From: an uncultured Bradyrhizobium sp.
GTDB taxonomy: Bacteria > Pseudomonadota > Alphaproteobacteria > Rhizobiales > Xanthobacteraceae
Assembly: GCF_936928535.1 (NCBI RefSeq)
Contig: NZ_CAKZHY010000123.1
Location: 1 to 64,000, forward strand
Direction: 5' to 3'
Length of the DNA: 64,000 nt
The notes under the pieces are model-generated. The model was not told the DNA's origin. It was given only the letters and a program-made list of their open reading frames with translations, and did no database searches. The position numbers and the translations under genes were made by a program. How positions within the stretch are numbered: position 1 is the stretch's first letter; each line of letters begins with the position of its first letter. Shown here in pieces: positions 16,668 to 24,009 of this stretch.

Positions 16668-17090
16668 ATGACGTCAGGTCTGGCAAAGGCGATGTGGCGA
16701 GGCTTTCGCGGCAAGTGCCCGAACTGCGGCGAAGGGCATCTGTTCGGCCGCTTCCTGAAGGTCGCAGACGCTTGCGATCATTGCGGCGAGGAGTTGGTCC
16801 ACCAGCGCGCCGACGACTTCCCGGCTTATCTGGTGATGGTGGTGGTCGGCCATCTCGTGGTGCCGGCGATCCTCGCGGTCGAGACGGCGTATGCGCCGCC
16901 AGTCTGGCTGCAACTTGCGGTGTGGCTGCCGGTGACGCTGTTTGCCTCGCTCGCACTGCTGCAACCGACCAAGGGGGCCATCGTCGGCCTGCAATGGCAG
17001 ATCGGCATGCACGGTTTTGAAGCGAGCAAGCTGCGGCGCGAAGCCGGTCAGTTGGCCCCAGTACTGGTGAAGGCACAGCGCGCGGCCTGA
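16668..17090 (+). CDS. DUF983 membrane protein with N-terminal zinc ribbon
   Basis: From the ATG at 16668 (GGAAGAGG upstream) the product has 140 residues. A Cys-X2-Cys pair at 17/20 and another at 36/39 (CPNCGEGHLF...CDHCGEEL) form a probable zinc ribbon. Two hydrophobic segments follow (about 50-70 and 82-102). This is the DUF983 pattern; function is not established. Longer in-frame starts at 16587 and 16638 would overlap the putative MocR sites, so I reject them. Its divergent MocR neighbour may control it. Confidence 0.85.
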   Translation: MTSGLAKAMWRGFRGKCPNCGEGHLFGRFLKVADACDHCGEELVHQRADDFPAYLVMVVVGHLVVPAILAVETAYAPPVWLQLAVWLPVTLFASLALLQPTKGAIVGLQWQIGMHGFEASKLRREAGQLAPVLVKAQRAA

Positions 17091-17153
17091 GGACGACCAG
17101 CGGCGTTTACATCGCATAGGCCATCGCTACACTCCATCGCATCAACAAGAACG

Positions 17154-17879
17154 ATGGAAACGCCAATGGCCACACGCGCAAGAACCTTCCTGCTCTGTCA
17201 TGGCGCGTGGTCCGGCGGATGGTCGTGGCGGAAGATGCATCCGCTGATGGCGCAGGCCGGCCACCGCCTGATCGCGCCGACCTACACCGGGCTCGGCGAG
17301 CGATCGCATCTCGCCAGTCCCGCGGTCGATCTCGACACGCATATCCAGGATATCCTGGGCGTCATCAAGTTCGAGGACCTCGACGACATCGTGCTGCTCG
17401 GCCACTCCTATGGCGGCATGGTCGCGTCAGGCGTTGCGGATCGCGCGCGCGAGCGCGTGACGCAACTGATCTATCTCGACGCCTTCGTGCCGCGTGACGG
17501 CCAGTCGCTGTTCGATCTCAACGAAGCCGGCCGCGAGCCGATGCGCAAGGCGGCTGCCGCCGCTGACGGCTACCGCATCCCGCCGAATCCGCCACCATCA
17601 GATACGCCGCAGGCCGATCTTGATTGGCTCAACGCGCGCCGCATCAACATGCCGGTCAAATGCTTCGAGACGAAGCTGAAGCTTCAGCAAGGCGAGCCGG
17701 CCATGCCGCGGAGCTACATCTATTGCGCCCGCATTCCGCCGGGCGATGTGTTCGGACAATTCGCAAGGCGCGCGAAGAGCGAGGATGGCTGGCGCTATTT
17801 CGAGCTCGACGCCAGCCACGCGCCGAACGTCACGGCGCCGGAGGCGTTGATGGGCGTGTTGAACGAGATCGTGGCCTAG
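17154..17879 (+). CDS. Alpha/beta hydrolase, EstA/salicylate-esterase-like
   Basis: The 241-residue protein has the oxyanion region LLCHGAWSGGWSWRK, the Ser nucleophile elbow GHSYGG (Ser85) and a C-terminal histidine in DASHAPNVTAPEAL. The pattern PTYTGLGERSHL with DLDTHIQDILGV is typical of a bacterial group related to plant methyl esterases and hydroxynitrile lyases. It should cleave a small ester or similar bond in the cytoplasm; the substrate is unknown. A second ATG at 17166, with GGAA 6 bases upstream, is an equally good start. A family A repeat follows the stop. Confidence 0.88.
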   Translation: METPMATRARTFLLCHGAWSGGWSWRKMHPLMAQAGHRLIAPTYTGLGERSHLASPAVDLDTHIQDILGVIKFEDLDDIVLLGHSYGGMVASGVADRARERVTQLIYLDAFVPRDGQSLFDLNEAGREPMRKAAAAADGYRIPPNPPPSDTPQADLDWLNARRINMPVKCFETKLKLQQGEPAMPRSYIYCARIPPGDVFGQFARRAKSEDGWRYFELDASHAPNVTAPEALMGVLNEIVA

Positions 17880-17887
17880 CTCTCGTC

Positions 17888-17988
17888 GTCATTCCGGGGC
17901 GTGCGCAGCACGAACCCGGAATCCATTCATCCACCGCCTCTGCGGCCCGATGGATTCCGGGCTCTCGCTTCGCGAGCCCCGGAATGAC
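17888..17988. repeat. Intergenic palindromic repeat, family A
   Basis: It runs from GTCATTCCGGGGCGTGCG to GAGCCCCGGAATGAC, so its ends are inverted copies, with internal CCCGGAATCCAT and ATGGATTCCGGG arms. It lies between the hydrolase stop and the rnpB terminator. Confidence 0.85.
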
Positions 17989-17995
17989 GAGGGTG

Positions 17996-18039
17996 CCAAA
18001 AATTGGTGAGGGGTCCGATGCGTTGGCATCGAACCCCTC
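17996..18039 (-). terminator. Rho-independent terminator of rnpB
   Basis: On the minus strand GAGGGGT-T-CGATGC (18039-18026) pairs with GCATCG-G-ACCCCTC (18021-18008) around a 4-base loop with one mismatch. A T5 run (ATTTTT) follows shortly after. It starts about 10 bases past the rnpB 3' end. Confidence 0.7.
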
Positions 18040-18049
18040 GTTGCAAGAT

Positions 18050-18465
18050 ATCAGCCGGCCTGTAAGCCGGGTTCTGTAGGGCACCGCCTGCTTGCGCAAG
18101 CGATACGTGACGGCCATTCCTCTGGGACCATGTTTGCACACGGCCTCGAGCAACCTACCCGGACGGCGGGCCTGACATCGCCCCGCGGCGTTATCGCTTT
18201 CGCGAACAGCCCGCTACGCCGTCCCTATTCGGTTTTGCTCCCGGTGGGGTTTACCATGCCGGTTCCGTTGCCGGACCCGCGGTGCGCTCTTACCGCACCT
18301 TTTCACCCTTACTTCCTCCGAGGAGGGAGCGGTTCGTTCTCTGTGGCACTTTCCCTGGGGTCGCCCCCGCCGGACGTTATCCGGCACCGTATGTCAAGGG
18401 AGCCCGGACTTTCCTCCCCGGCGGCCTTTCGGCGCCTGCCGGAGCGGCCGTCCGGCCGACTGACC
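18050..18465 (-). ncRNA. rnpB: RNase P RNA
   Basis: The minus strand carries the hallmark regions of bacterial class A RNase P RNA. GAGGAAAGTCCGGGCTCC lies near the 5' end and ACAGAACCCGGCTTACAG near the 3' end. The outer P1 helix forms between GTCAGTCGGCC and GGCCGGCTGAT. The length of about 415 nt and the GGTAAACCCCACCGGGAGCA core fit the alphaproteobacterial form. It is the catalytic RNA that trims tRNA 5' ends. The frames that can be drawn through it on either strand are not genes. End positions are accurate to a few bases. Confidence 0.95.
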
Positions 18466-18471
18466 GACAAG

Positions 18472-18500
18472 GCAATGGGCATTTGTGACGGTTTCGTCAA
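18472..18500 (-). promoter_or_regulatory. Probable rnpB promoter
   Basis: On the minus strand TTGACG (18500-18495) is followed after 17 bases by CATTGC (18477-18472), about 8 bases before the RNA 5' end. The -35 element is good and the -10 is weak, as is common in alphaproteobacteria. Confidence 0.4.
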
Positions 18501-18613
18501 GCCAAGATCGTGGCGCACGGGGCGGCGGAAATAATTTATCCTGAAGATGTCGTTTGGCGCGGCCCCCGTTCGACTGGATGCCGGCAATCCAGCCGAACCA
18601 CAGGAGTAAAGCG

Positions 18614-18964
18614 ATGCAATATCTGCTGCTGATCTACCGCAACGAAAACTACATGACCGACATGACCGCTACCGACCGCCAGAAGCTGATGGGAGAATAC
18701 GGTGCCTATACGCAGTCGATCATCCAGAGTGGTCATTTCAAGGCCGGCGACGGGCTGCAGCCGACCTCGACGGCGACCACGGTGCGCGTGCGCGACGGCA
18801 AGACCATGACCACCGATGGTCCCTTCGCGGAAACCCGCGAGCAGCTCGGCGGCTATTACCTGGTCGAAGCCAAGGACCTCGACGACGCCGTTGCGCTCGC
18901 CGCGCGCATTCCCGAGGCGAAGCGAGGCTCGATCGAGGTCCGGCCGGTCATGATCTACAATTGA
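18614..18964 (+). CDS. YCII-family DGPF-motif protein, partner of ECF42 sigma factor
   Basis: The 116-residue protein is a YCII-domain protein carrying the DGPF motif (TTDGPFAETREQLGGYYLVE). AGGAG sits about 8 bases before the ATG. Proteins of this class are found next to ECF42 sigma factors across bacteria; they are small ferredoxin-like-fold proteins whose exact role in signalling is unclear. Here the stop codon overlaps the TTG start of the sigma factor gene (TTGA), so the two are translationally coupled. A longer in-frame start at 18554 has no support. Confidence 0.92.
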   Translation: MQYLLLIYRNENYMTDMTATDRQKLMGEYGAYTQSIIQSGHFKAGDGLQPTSTATTVRVRDGKTMTTDGPFAETREQLGGYYLVEAKDLDDAVALAARIPEAKRGSIEVRPVMIYN

Positions 18965-20196
18965 TCGCGCCTGCCGACATCGACAAGATCTTCCGCGACG
19001 AGGCGGGGCGGGCGCTGGCCACCCTGATCCGCCTCGTCGGTGATTTCGATTTGGCCGAGGACGCGCTGCAGGACGCGTTCGCGGTCGCGCTGGAATGCTG
19101 GTCGGCGGGCGAGGTCCCTGACAATGCCCGCGCGTGGCTCGTCAATGTCGGTCGCAACAAGGCGATCGATCGTATCAGGCGCCAAGCCGCCTTTCGCGGC
19201 AAGCAGCAGGCGCTCCTGCATGAGCTCGAGCTCAACGCCAATACGCCGGACGAGCCGCCCGCGATGCTCGACGACGACATGCTGCGGCTGATCTTCACCT
19301 GCTGCCATCCGGCGTTCGCGGCCGAGGTCCAGGTCGCGCTGACGCTGCGCACCGTCTGCGGCCTCTCCGCCGCGCAGGTCGCGCGCGCCTTCCTCGTCGG
19401 CGAGGATGCGATGGCGCAACGTCTCGTCCGCGCCAAGCAGAAGATCAGGCTCGCCGGCATTCCCTACGAGGTGCCGGAGCGCGACGCGCTGGCGCCCCGG
19501 CTCGACGGCGTGCTCGCCGTGATCTATCTCGTCTACACCGAAGGCTATGTCGCAACCTCGGGCGCGGATTTGATGCGGCCCGATCTCGCGACTGAGGCGA
19601 TCAGGCTCGCGCGCTTGCTCGACCGCCTGGTGCCGGATCGCGCCGCGATCAAGGGCCTGCTGGCCTTGATGCTGTTGCACGATGCGCGCCGTGCTGGCCG
19701 GGAGACCGCGGCCGGAGACATCGTCCTGCTGGAAGAGCAGGATCGCTCGCTGTGGGATCGCGCGCAGATCGAGGAAGGCTTGCGGCTCGTCGACGATGCG
19801 CTGCGCGTGCCGGGCCGGCCGCAACCCTATGCGGTGCAGGCCGCGGTCGCCGCGCTGCACGCCCGCGCGCCGAGCTTCGAGGAGACCGACTGGCCGCAGA
19901 TCGCCGGGCTCTATGAAGTGTTGATGCGCATCAGCCCGTCACCGGTGATCGAGCTCAACCACGCCGCCGCTGTGTCGATGGTCGACGGCCCGGCCCGCGC
20001 GCTCGATCTCGTCGACGCGATCACCGCGCGCGGCGGCCTCGACGGCTATGAGCTGCTGCCCGCAGTGCGCGCGGATCTGCTGCGCCGGCTCAAGCGGAAG
20101 CAGGAAGCGCGAGAAGCCTATGCTGCGGCGACGGCGGCGACACAGCTCGAGCCGTTGCGACGGCTCTATGCGCGGCGGGTGAGGGAGATGGACTAG
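18961..20196 (+). CDS. ECF42-group RNA polymerase sigma factor with C-terminal extension
   Basis: The 411-residue protein has a sigma-2 region (DLAEDALQDAFAVALECW near 24-41, followed by NARAWLVNVGRNKAIDRIRR) and a sigma-4 region (CGLSAAQVARAFLVGEDAMA). About 230 further residues form a TPR-like helical extension (YLVYTEGYVATSG, VIELNHAAAVSMVDGPARAL). This long extension and the DGPF partner upstream mark the ECF42 group, which has no classic anti-sigma factor; the extension is thought to control activity. The TTG start overlaps the preceding stop. Its own stop overlaps, tail to tail by four bases (CTAG), the stop of the opposing gene. Confidence 0.92.
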   Translation: MIAPADIDKIFRDEAGRALATLIRLVGDFDLAEDALQDAFAVALECWSAGEVPDNARAWLVNVGRNKAIDRIRRQAAFRGKQQALLHELELNANTPDEPPAMLDDDMLRLIFTCCHPAFAAEVQVALTLRTVCGLSAAQVARAFLVGEDAMAQRLVRAKQKIRLAGIPYEVPERDALAPRLDGVLAVIYLVYTEGYVATSGADLMRPDLATEAIRLARLLDRLVPDRAAIKGLLALMLLHDARRAGRETAAGDIVLLEEQDRSLWDRAQIEEGLRLVDDALRVPGRPQPYAVQAAVAALHARAPSFEETDWPQIAGLYEVLMRISPSPVIELNHAAAVSMVDGPARALDLVDAITARGGLDGYELLPAVRADLLRRLKRKQEAREAYAAATAATQLEPLRRLYARRVREMD

Positions 20197-21215
20197 ATGC
20201 CGAGCGCGCTCTGGTAGGCGAAGAGGGCGGGTGCGCCGCCGGTGTGCAGGAAGATGACGTCCTCGTCCTTGCGCCAGCGCCCCTGGCGGATCATCGCGAT
20301 CAGGCCGGCGAGCCCCTTGCCCGAATAGACGGGGTCGAGCACGAGCGCCTCGGTTTGTCCCGCCAGCCGGATCGCTTCGATCGTGGCCTCATGTGGCACC
20401 CCATAAGCCGGTCCGGCATGCCCGGCGACCACTTCGACCGTGGACTCATCGAAATCTGCTTGAAGCAGGTCCGCCGCTTGCCGTGCAAGGGCGACCACAT
20501 CTGAGCGCACCCGCGCGGGCTCGGCATCAATGTCGATTCCGACGATTCTTGTACCCGGCATCGCCACGGCCGCGCCAACCACCAGACCGGCCTGCGTGCC
20601 CGCGCTGCCGGTGCAATGGACGATCGCGGCCGGCCTGAAGCCCGAATGCGCCGCCTGCTGCTCGATTTCAGAGATCGTGGTCGCGTAGGCGACCGCACCG
20701 AGCGCATTCGAGACGCCGTAAGGCACGAAATAGGGCTTGCGTCCCTTCGCCTTGAGATCGTCGACCAGCGTGCGGATGGCCGCATTGCGGTCGCCGGTCC
20801 AGGGCACGTCATGCAGATGCGCGCCGAACAGGCGATTGAGGAAGGCGTTGCCCGAGGTCTCGTATTCCGGCGTCGGAGGGGCAAGCCGCCCGTGATAGAC
20901 GGCGAGATGACAGGCAAGCCCGAGCTTTGCGGCGGCCGCCGCGACCTGCCGCTGGCTGTTCGATTGCACGACGCCGCCCGAGACGATCGTGTCGGCGCCT
21001 TTTGAGACGGCATCGTGCAGGACGTAGTCGAGCTTGCGCAGCTTGTTGCCGCCGAATCCGAGCCCGGTCGCGTCGTCGCGCTTGACCCATAGCCGAGGCC
21101 CGCCGAGGTGAGCCGTCAGCCGCTTCATCGGCTCGAGGGGCGTGGGGAGATCCGCGAGGCCGAGGCGCGGAAAGGCTGCTAATCGCTCAATCAGTGGCTT
21201 GCGATCGATCTGCAT
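20193..21215 (-). CDS. D-cysteine desulfhydrase / ACC deaminase-like PLP enzyme
   Basis: The 340-residue protein is a fold-type II PLP enzyme. Key features are the PLP lysine in GFGGNKLRKLDYV, the SGGVVQSNSQRQVAAAAAKL region, and HCTGSAGTQAGLVVGA binding the PLP phosphate. The family contains D-cysteine desulfhydrase and 1-aminocyclopropane-1-carboxylate deaminase, which are hard to separate by eye; the overall look favours the desulfhydrase. ACC deaminase would matter for plant association, so the difference is worth testing. An upstream-extended frame is not supported; the ATG at 21213-21215 fits the family N-terminus (RLAAFPRLGLADLPTPLEPM). Confidence 0.85.
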   Translation of the reverse strand: MQIDRKPLIERLAAFPRLGLADLPTPLEPMKRLTAHLGGPRLWVKRDDATGLGFGGNKLRKLDYVLHDAVSKGADTIVSGGVVQSNSQRQVAAAAAKLGLACHLAVYHGRLAPPTPEYETSGNAFLNRLFGAHLHDVPWTGDRNAAIRTLVDDLKAKGRKPYFVPYGVSNALGAVAYATTISEIEQQAAHSGFRPAAIVHCTGSAGTQAGLVVGAAVAMPGTRIVGIDIDAEPARVRSDVVALARQAADLLQADFDESTVEVVAGHAGPAYGVPHEATIEAIRLAGQTEALVLDPVYSGKGLAGLIAMIRQGRWRKDEDVIFLHTGGAPALFAYQSALGI

Positions 21216-21319
21216 CGTATGTCCTGCACGCGTCCGATGGCGGGACAATAGTCCGGCGCAGGCAGGTGCGGCGACGATGGTGTGATCACATTCGAGCGAA
21301 CGATGTCGCGAGCGACGTG

Positions 21320-22219
21320 TTATTTCGAGGCGACCGTCGTCATTCCATCCGTCGGTAGGCTCGCCAGCAGCGCCTGCAAGGTCGACAGCGTCGAGTGATC
21401 GGCAACGCCGTCGAGGCGCGCGGGGCGGAAGTGGCGCTGGAAGGCGGTGACGACTTCCATGGTTGATGCATCGTACTTGCCATTCAGCGGCACGCCATAA
21501 CCATAGCGTGCGAGCGCCTGCTGCAGGCTCAGCACCTCGTCGCTGATGGTGCCGAGCATCAGGGTTTCGCCGCGCACGATTGGTGCCGGCGTCACCCAGT
21601 GGCCGACGCCGGAATTGGCAAGGGAATGCCAGGGAAATTTTTCGCCGGGATCCTTCTTGCGTGCGGGCGCGACGTCGGAATGGCCGAGCACCCGTTGCGG
21701 CGCCACCTTGCGGCGGAGCATGATGCCGCGGCACAGCGCGATGACGGCGGCGATCTGGCGCAGCGGGTATTCCGGATAACCCCAATCGTGGCCGCGATTG
21801 ATGATTTCGATTCCGATCGAGCAGGAGTTGATGTCGTCCTCGCCGGCCCAGGACGAGACGCCGGCGTGCCAGGCGCGGCGCGATTCAGGCACGCATTGCA
21901 CGATGCGGCCGTCCTCCAGCACGACATAATGGGCCGACACTTCGGTGCCGGCCGTGCATAGCCGCGCCAGCGCGCCCTCGACGTCGGGCATGCCGGTGTA
22001 GTGCAGCAGGATCATGTCCACCTGCCGTCCCCTGTTGCGCTCGCCGTGATTGGGCGAGGGGATGATGTCGGAGACGATCGAGGAATCCGGCTCGAACGTC
22101 CGCATGTTCGCCGCGGCCTTGGGAACCGGGAGAACGCGCTGACGCTTCGAATCAGGACCAGACGGTGTGGACGGACCGGACGACATAAACAGCTCAGAAT
22201 CGGACGAAGAGTGGGCCAA
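21320..22219 (-). CDS. AmpD-like N-acetylmuramoyl-L-alanine amidase with PG-binding domain
   Basis: The 299-residue protein has an Amidase_2 domain (about 50-190) with the zinc ligands in LLHYTGMP and LGHSDVAPARKKDPGEKFPW, plus WHAGVSSWAGEDDINSCSIG. A C-terminal peptidoglycan-binding repeat (about 222-285: LQQALARYGYGVPLNGKYDA) follows. It should cut the amide bond between MurNAc and the stem peptide, as in AmpD, which recycles anhydro-muropeptides. No signal peptide is visible, which fits a cytosolic recycling enzyme. The start is uncertain: TTG at 22219, ATG at 22186 and ATG at 22105 are all possible. Divergent from the dcw cluster, it links wall recycling to wall synthesis. Confidence 0.88.
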   Translation of the reverse strand: MAHSSSDSELFMSSGPSTPSGPDSKRQRVLPVPKAAANMRTFEPDSSIVSDIIPSPNHGERNRGRQVDMILLHYTGMPDVEGALARLCTAGTEVSAHYVVLEDGRIVQCVPESRRAWHAGVSSWAGEDDINSCSIGIEIINRGHDWGYPEYPLRQIAAVIALCRGIMLRRKVAPQRVLGHSDVAPARKKDPGEKFPWHSLANSGVGHWVTPAPIVRGETLMLGTISDEVLSLQQALARYGYGVPLNGKYDASTMEVVTAFQRHFRPARLDGVADHSTLSTLQALLASLPTDGMTTVASK

Positions 22220-22623
22220 GCCCTTCTCTTTACTATTTCTTTACTGTCCGCTCCGCGCAATCGCGCAGGTCAGTTAACGCGTGCATTTTGGGCCTGGTGT
22301 GTGGATGACGCATCACCACCCCAGCACCTTTTCGAGATGTAACGAGCCGATCAACGCTTTCTTAACGCTAAGGGCCGTTACTGAGAGGTGAAGAGCCGAC
22401 CCGCGTCCGGAGGCGGCCAAATGCGCTTTTGGCTCGAAATCCCATGGCTGCCCGACACATTCCACTGGGAACACCGGGATTGACGCCTGGGACGACCGGG
22501 CGCGGCGCTGGACTGGGGCTTTGTCGTGGAACCGCCACGACGCGGAATTATTCGAGGCGTGATGGGCTGCTTCGCCCCCGACATGATCGACCTGTTGTCC
22601 TGCAGGCACGGCAGGCGCGACGC
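22220..22623. other. Leader and promoter region of the dcw cluster, no mraZ
   Basis: About 400 bases lie between the divergent amidase gene and rsmH. None of the frames gives an MraZ-like protein, although mraZ usually precedes rsmH. The region has GTTAACGCG at about 22273 and CTTAACGCT at about 22359, half-sites of the kind bound by CtrA, and a GC-rich stretch that could form a structured leader. A frame extending rsmH upstream to 22429 is low-complexity and not supported. Confidence 0.5.
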
Positions 22624-23613
22624 ATGAGTGATGCGCCGCACATTCCCGTGCTCGGCCTCGAGGCGATCGCGCATCTCGCGCCGCGCGAGGGCGGCATCTA
22701 TGTCGATGCCACCTTTGGGGCCGGCGGCTACAGCCGCGCCATCCTCGAGATATCAGGGACCCGGGTCATCGCGATCGATCGCGACCGCACGGCTATTGAA
22801 GGCGGCGCCGAGCTGGTCGCGCGCGCGTCGGGCCGGCTGACGCTGGTCGAAGACCGTTTCTCCAATCTCGCTGAAGTCTGCGCCGCGCAAGGCGTCGATA
22901 CGGTCGACGGCGTCGTGATGGATGTCGGCGTGTCCTCGATGCAGCTCGATCAGGCCGGTCGCGGCTTCTCGTTCCGCCTCGATGGTCCGCTCGACATGCG
23001 GATGGGACAGACGGGGCCGACGGCCGCCGAAATCGTCGCGCGCGCCTCGGAGAGCGATCTCGCCGACATCATCTATCTCTTCGGCGAAGAACGGCATTCG
23101 CGCCGCATCGCCCGCGCCATCGTGGCCGATCGGCAGGAGACGCCGTTCACAACGACGCGCGCGCTGGCCGATCTCGTCGGCAGGGTGGTGCGCTCGAAGC
23201 CCGGCGACATTCACCCTGCGACGCGGACATTCCAGGCGCTGCGCATCTTCGTCAACGAGGAGCTCGAAGAGCTACAGACCGCGCTCGCCGCGGCCGAGCA
23301 CGTGCTCAAGCCTGGCGGCCGCCTCGTCGTGGTCTCGTTCCATTCACTGGAAGATCGTATCGTCAAGAATTTCCTTGGTGATCGCGCCAAGACCGGCGGC
23401 GGCTCGCGGCATCTGCCTGAGGTGGCGCAGACAGCACCGAGCTTCCAACTCTTGACGCGACGGCCCGTGATCGCCGGTGAGGAAGAAGTTGCGCGCAATC
23501 CGCGGGCGCGTTCCGCAAAGCTGCGCGCCGCCGAACGCACGTCGGCGCCGGCGCATGCCGACGACGAGCCATCGTCCTGGCCAAAACTCTCCGACGTGAT
23601 GAGGGGCGGCTAG
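22624..23613 (+). CDS. rsmH: 16S rRNA m4C1402 methyltransferase RsmH (MraW)
   Basis: The 329-residue protein starts MSDAPHIPVLGLEAIAHL and has the SAM-binding motif YVDATFGAGGYSRAIL. The family stretches VMDVGVSSMQLDQAGRGFSF, DMRMGQTGPTAAEI and VVSFHSLEDRIVKNFL follow. It N4-methylates C1402 of 16S rRNA. As in most bacteria it heads the division and cell-wall cluster, and ftsL follows after three bases. The C-terminal tail is longer and more charged than usual. Confidence 0.96.
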   Translation: MSDAPHIPVLGLEAIAHLAPREGGIYVDATFGAGGYSRAILEISGTRVIAIDRDRTAIEGGAELVARASGRLTLVEDRFSNLAEVCAAQGVDTVDGVVMDVGVSSMQLDQAGRGFSFRLDGPLDMRMGQTGPTAAEIVARASESDLADIIYLFGEERHSRRIARAIVADRQETPFTTTRALADLVGRVVRSKPGDIHPATRTFQALRIFVNEELEELQTALAAAEHVLKPGGRLVVVSFHSLEDRIVKNFLGDRAKTGGGSRHLPEVAQTAPSFQLLTRRPVIAGEEEVARNPRARSAKLRAAERTSAPAHADDEPSSWPKLSDVMRGG

Positions 23614-23616
23614 CAC

Positions 23617-24009
23617 ATGCGCTTCATCCACCTTCTCGTCATCGGCGCGTTGATCTTCGCGGCGGCCTATGTCTACCGGATCAAGATGGACTCCACGGCG
23701 CGCACCGAGAAGGTGCTGCGGCTGCATGCGGAAATCCGCGAGCAGCGCGACGCGATCGCGCAGCTACGCTCCGAATGGGCCAAGCTCGACGCGCCCCAGC
23801 GCCTCCAAGGTCTCGCCGAGCGGCATCTGCCGCTCAAGCCCATCAATGGCACGCAGTATGATTCACTGAAGAACCTGCCCGATCGCCCGCCGCGGATGTT
23901 CCGGCCGGGCGAGCCTGATCCGATCGGGTCCATGATCAACACCATCGAAGCTGCGAGCGATCCTGATAGCGTGACGGGCTCGGTGGCTCAGCCTGAGGAC
24001 AAGCAATGA
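23617..24009 (+). CDS. ftsL: Cell division protein FtsL
   Basis: The 130-residue protein has a very short cytoplasmic end, one membrane segment (about 3-20: FIHLLVIGALIFAAAYVY) and a periplasmic coiled coil (about 30-65: EKVLRLHAEIREQRDAIAQL). This is the topology of FtsL. FtsL with FtsB and FtsQ recruits and activates FtsW and FtsI at the division site. The extended polar tail after about residue 90 is typical of alphaproteobacterial FtsL. Its last codons overlap the ftsI start by four bases (ATGA). Confidence 0.88.
   Translation: MRFIHLLVIGALIFAAAYVYRIKMDSTARTEKVLRLHAEIREQRDAIAQLRSEWAKLDAPQRLQGLAERHLPLKPINGTQYDSLKNLPDRPPRMFRPGEPDPIGSMINTIEAASDPDSVTGSVAQPEDKQ

Noticed and set aside
18050..18465. 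Several protein-like frames on both strands
   Set aside because: This interval is RNase P RNA; the frames are accidental in a GC-rich structured gene.
21216..21785. Extension of the desulfhydrase gene to 21785
   Set aside because: The extra part is the antisense shadow of the amidase gene and does not resemble the family N-terminus.
22429..22623. Longer rsmH beginning in the leader
   Set aside because: The added residues are low-complexity and unlike the conserved RsmH start (SDAPHIPVL).
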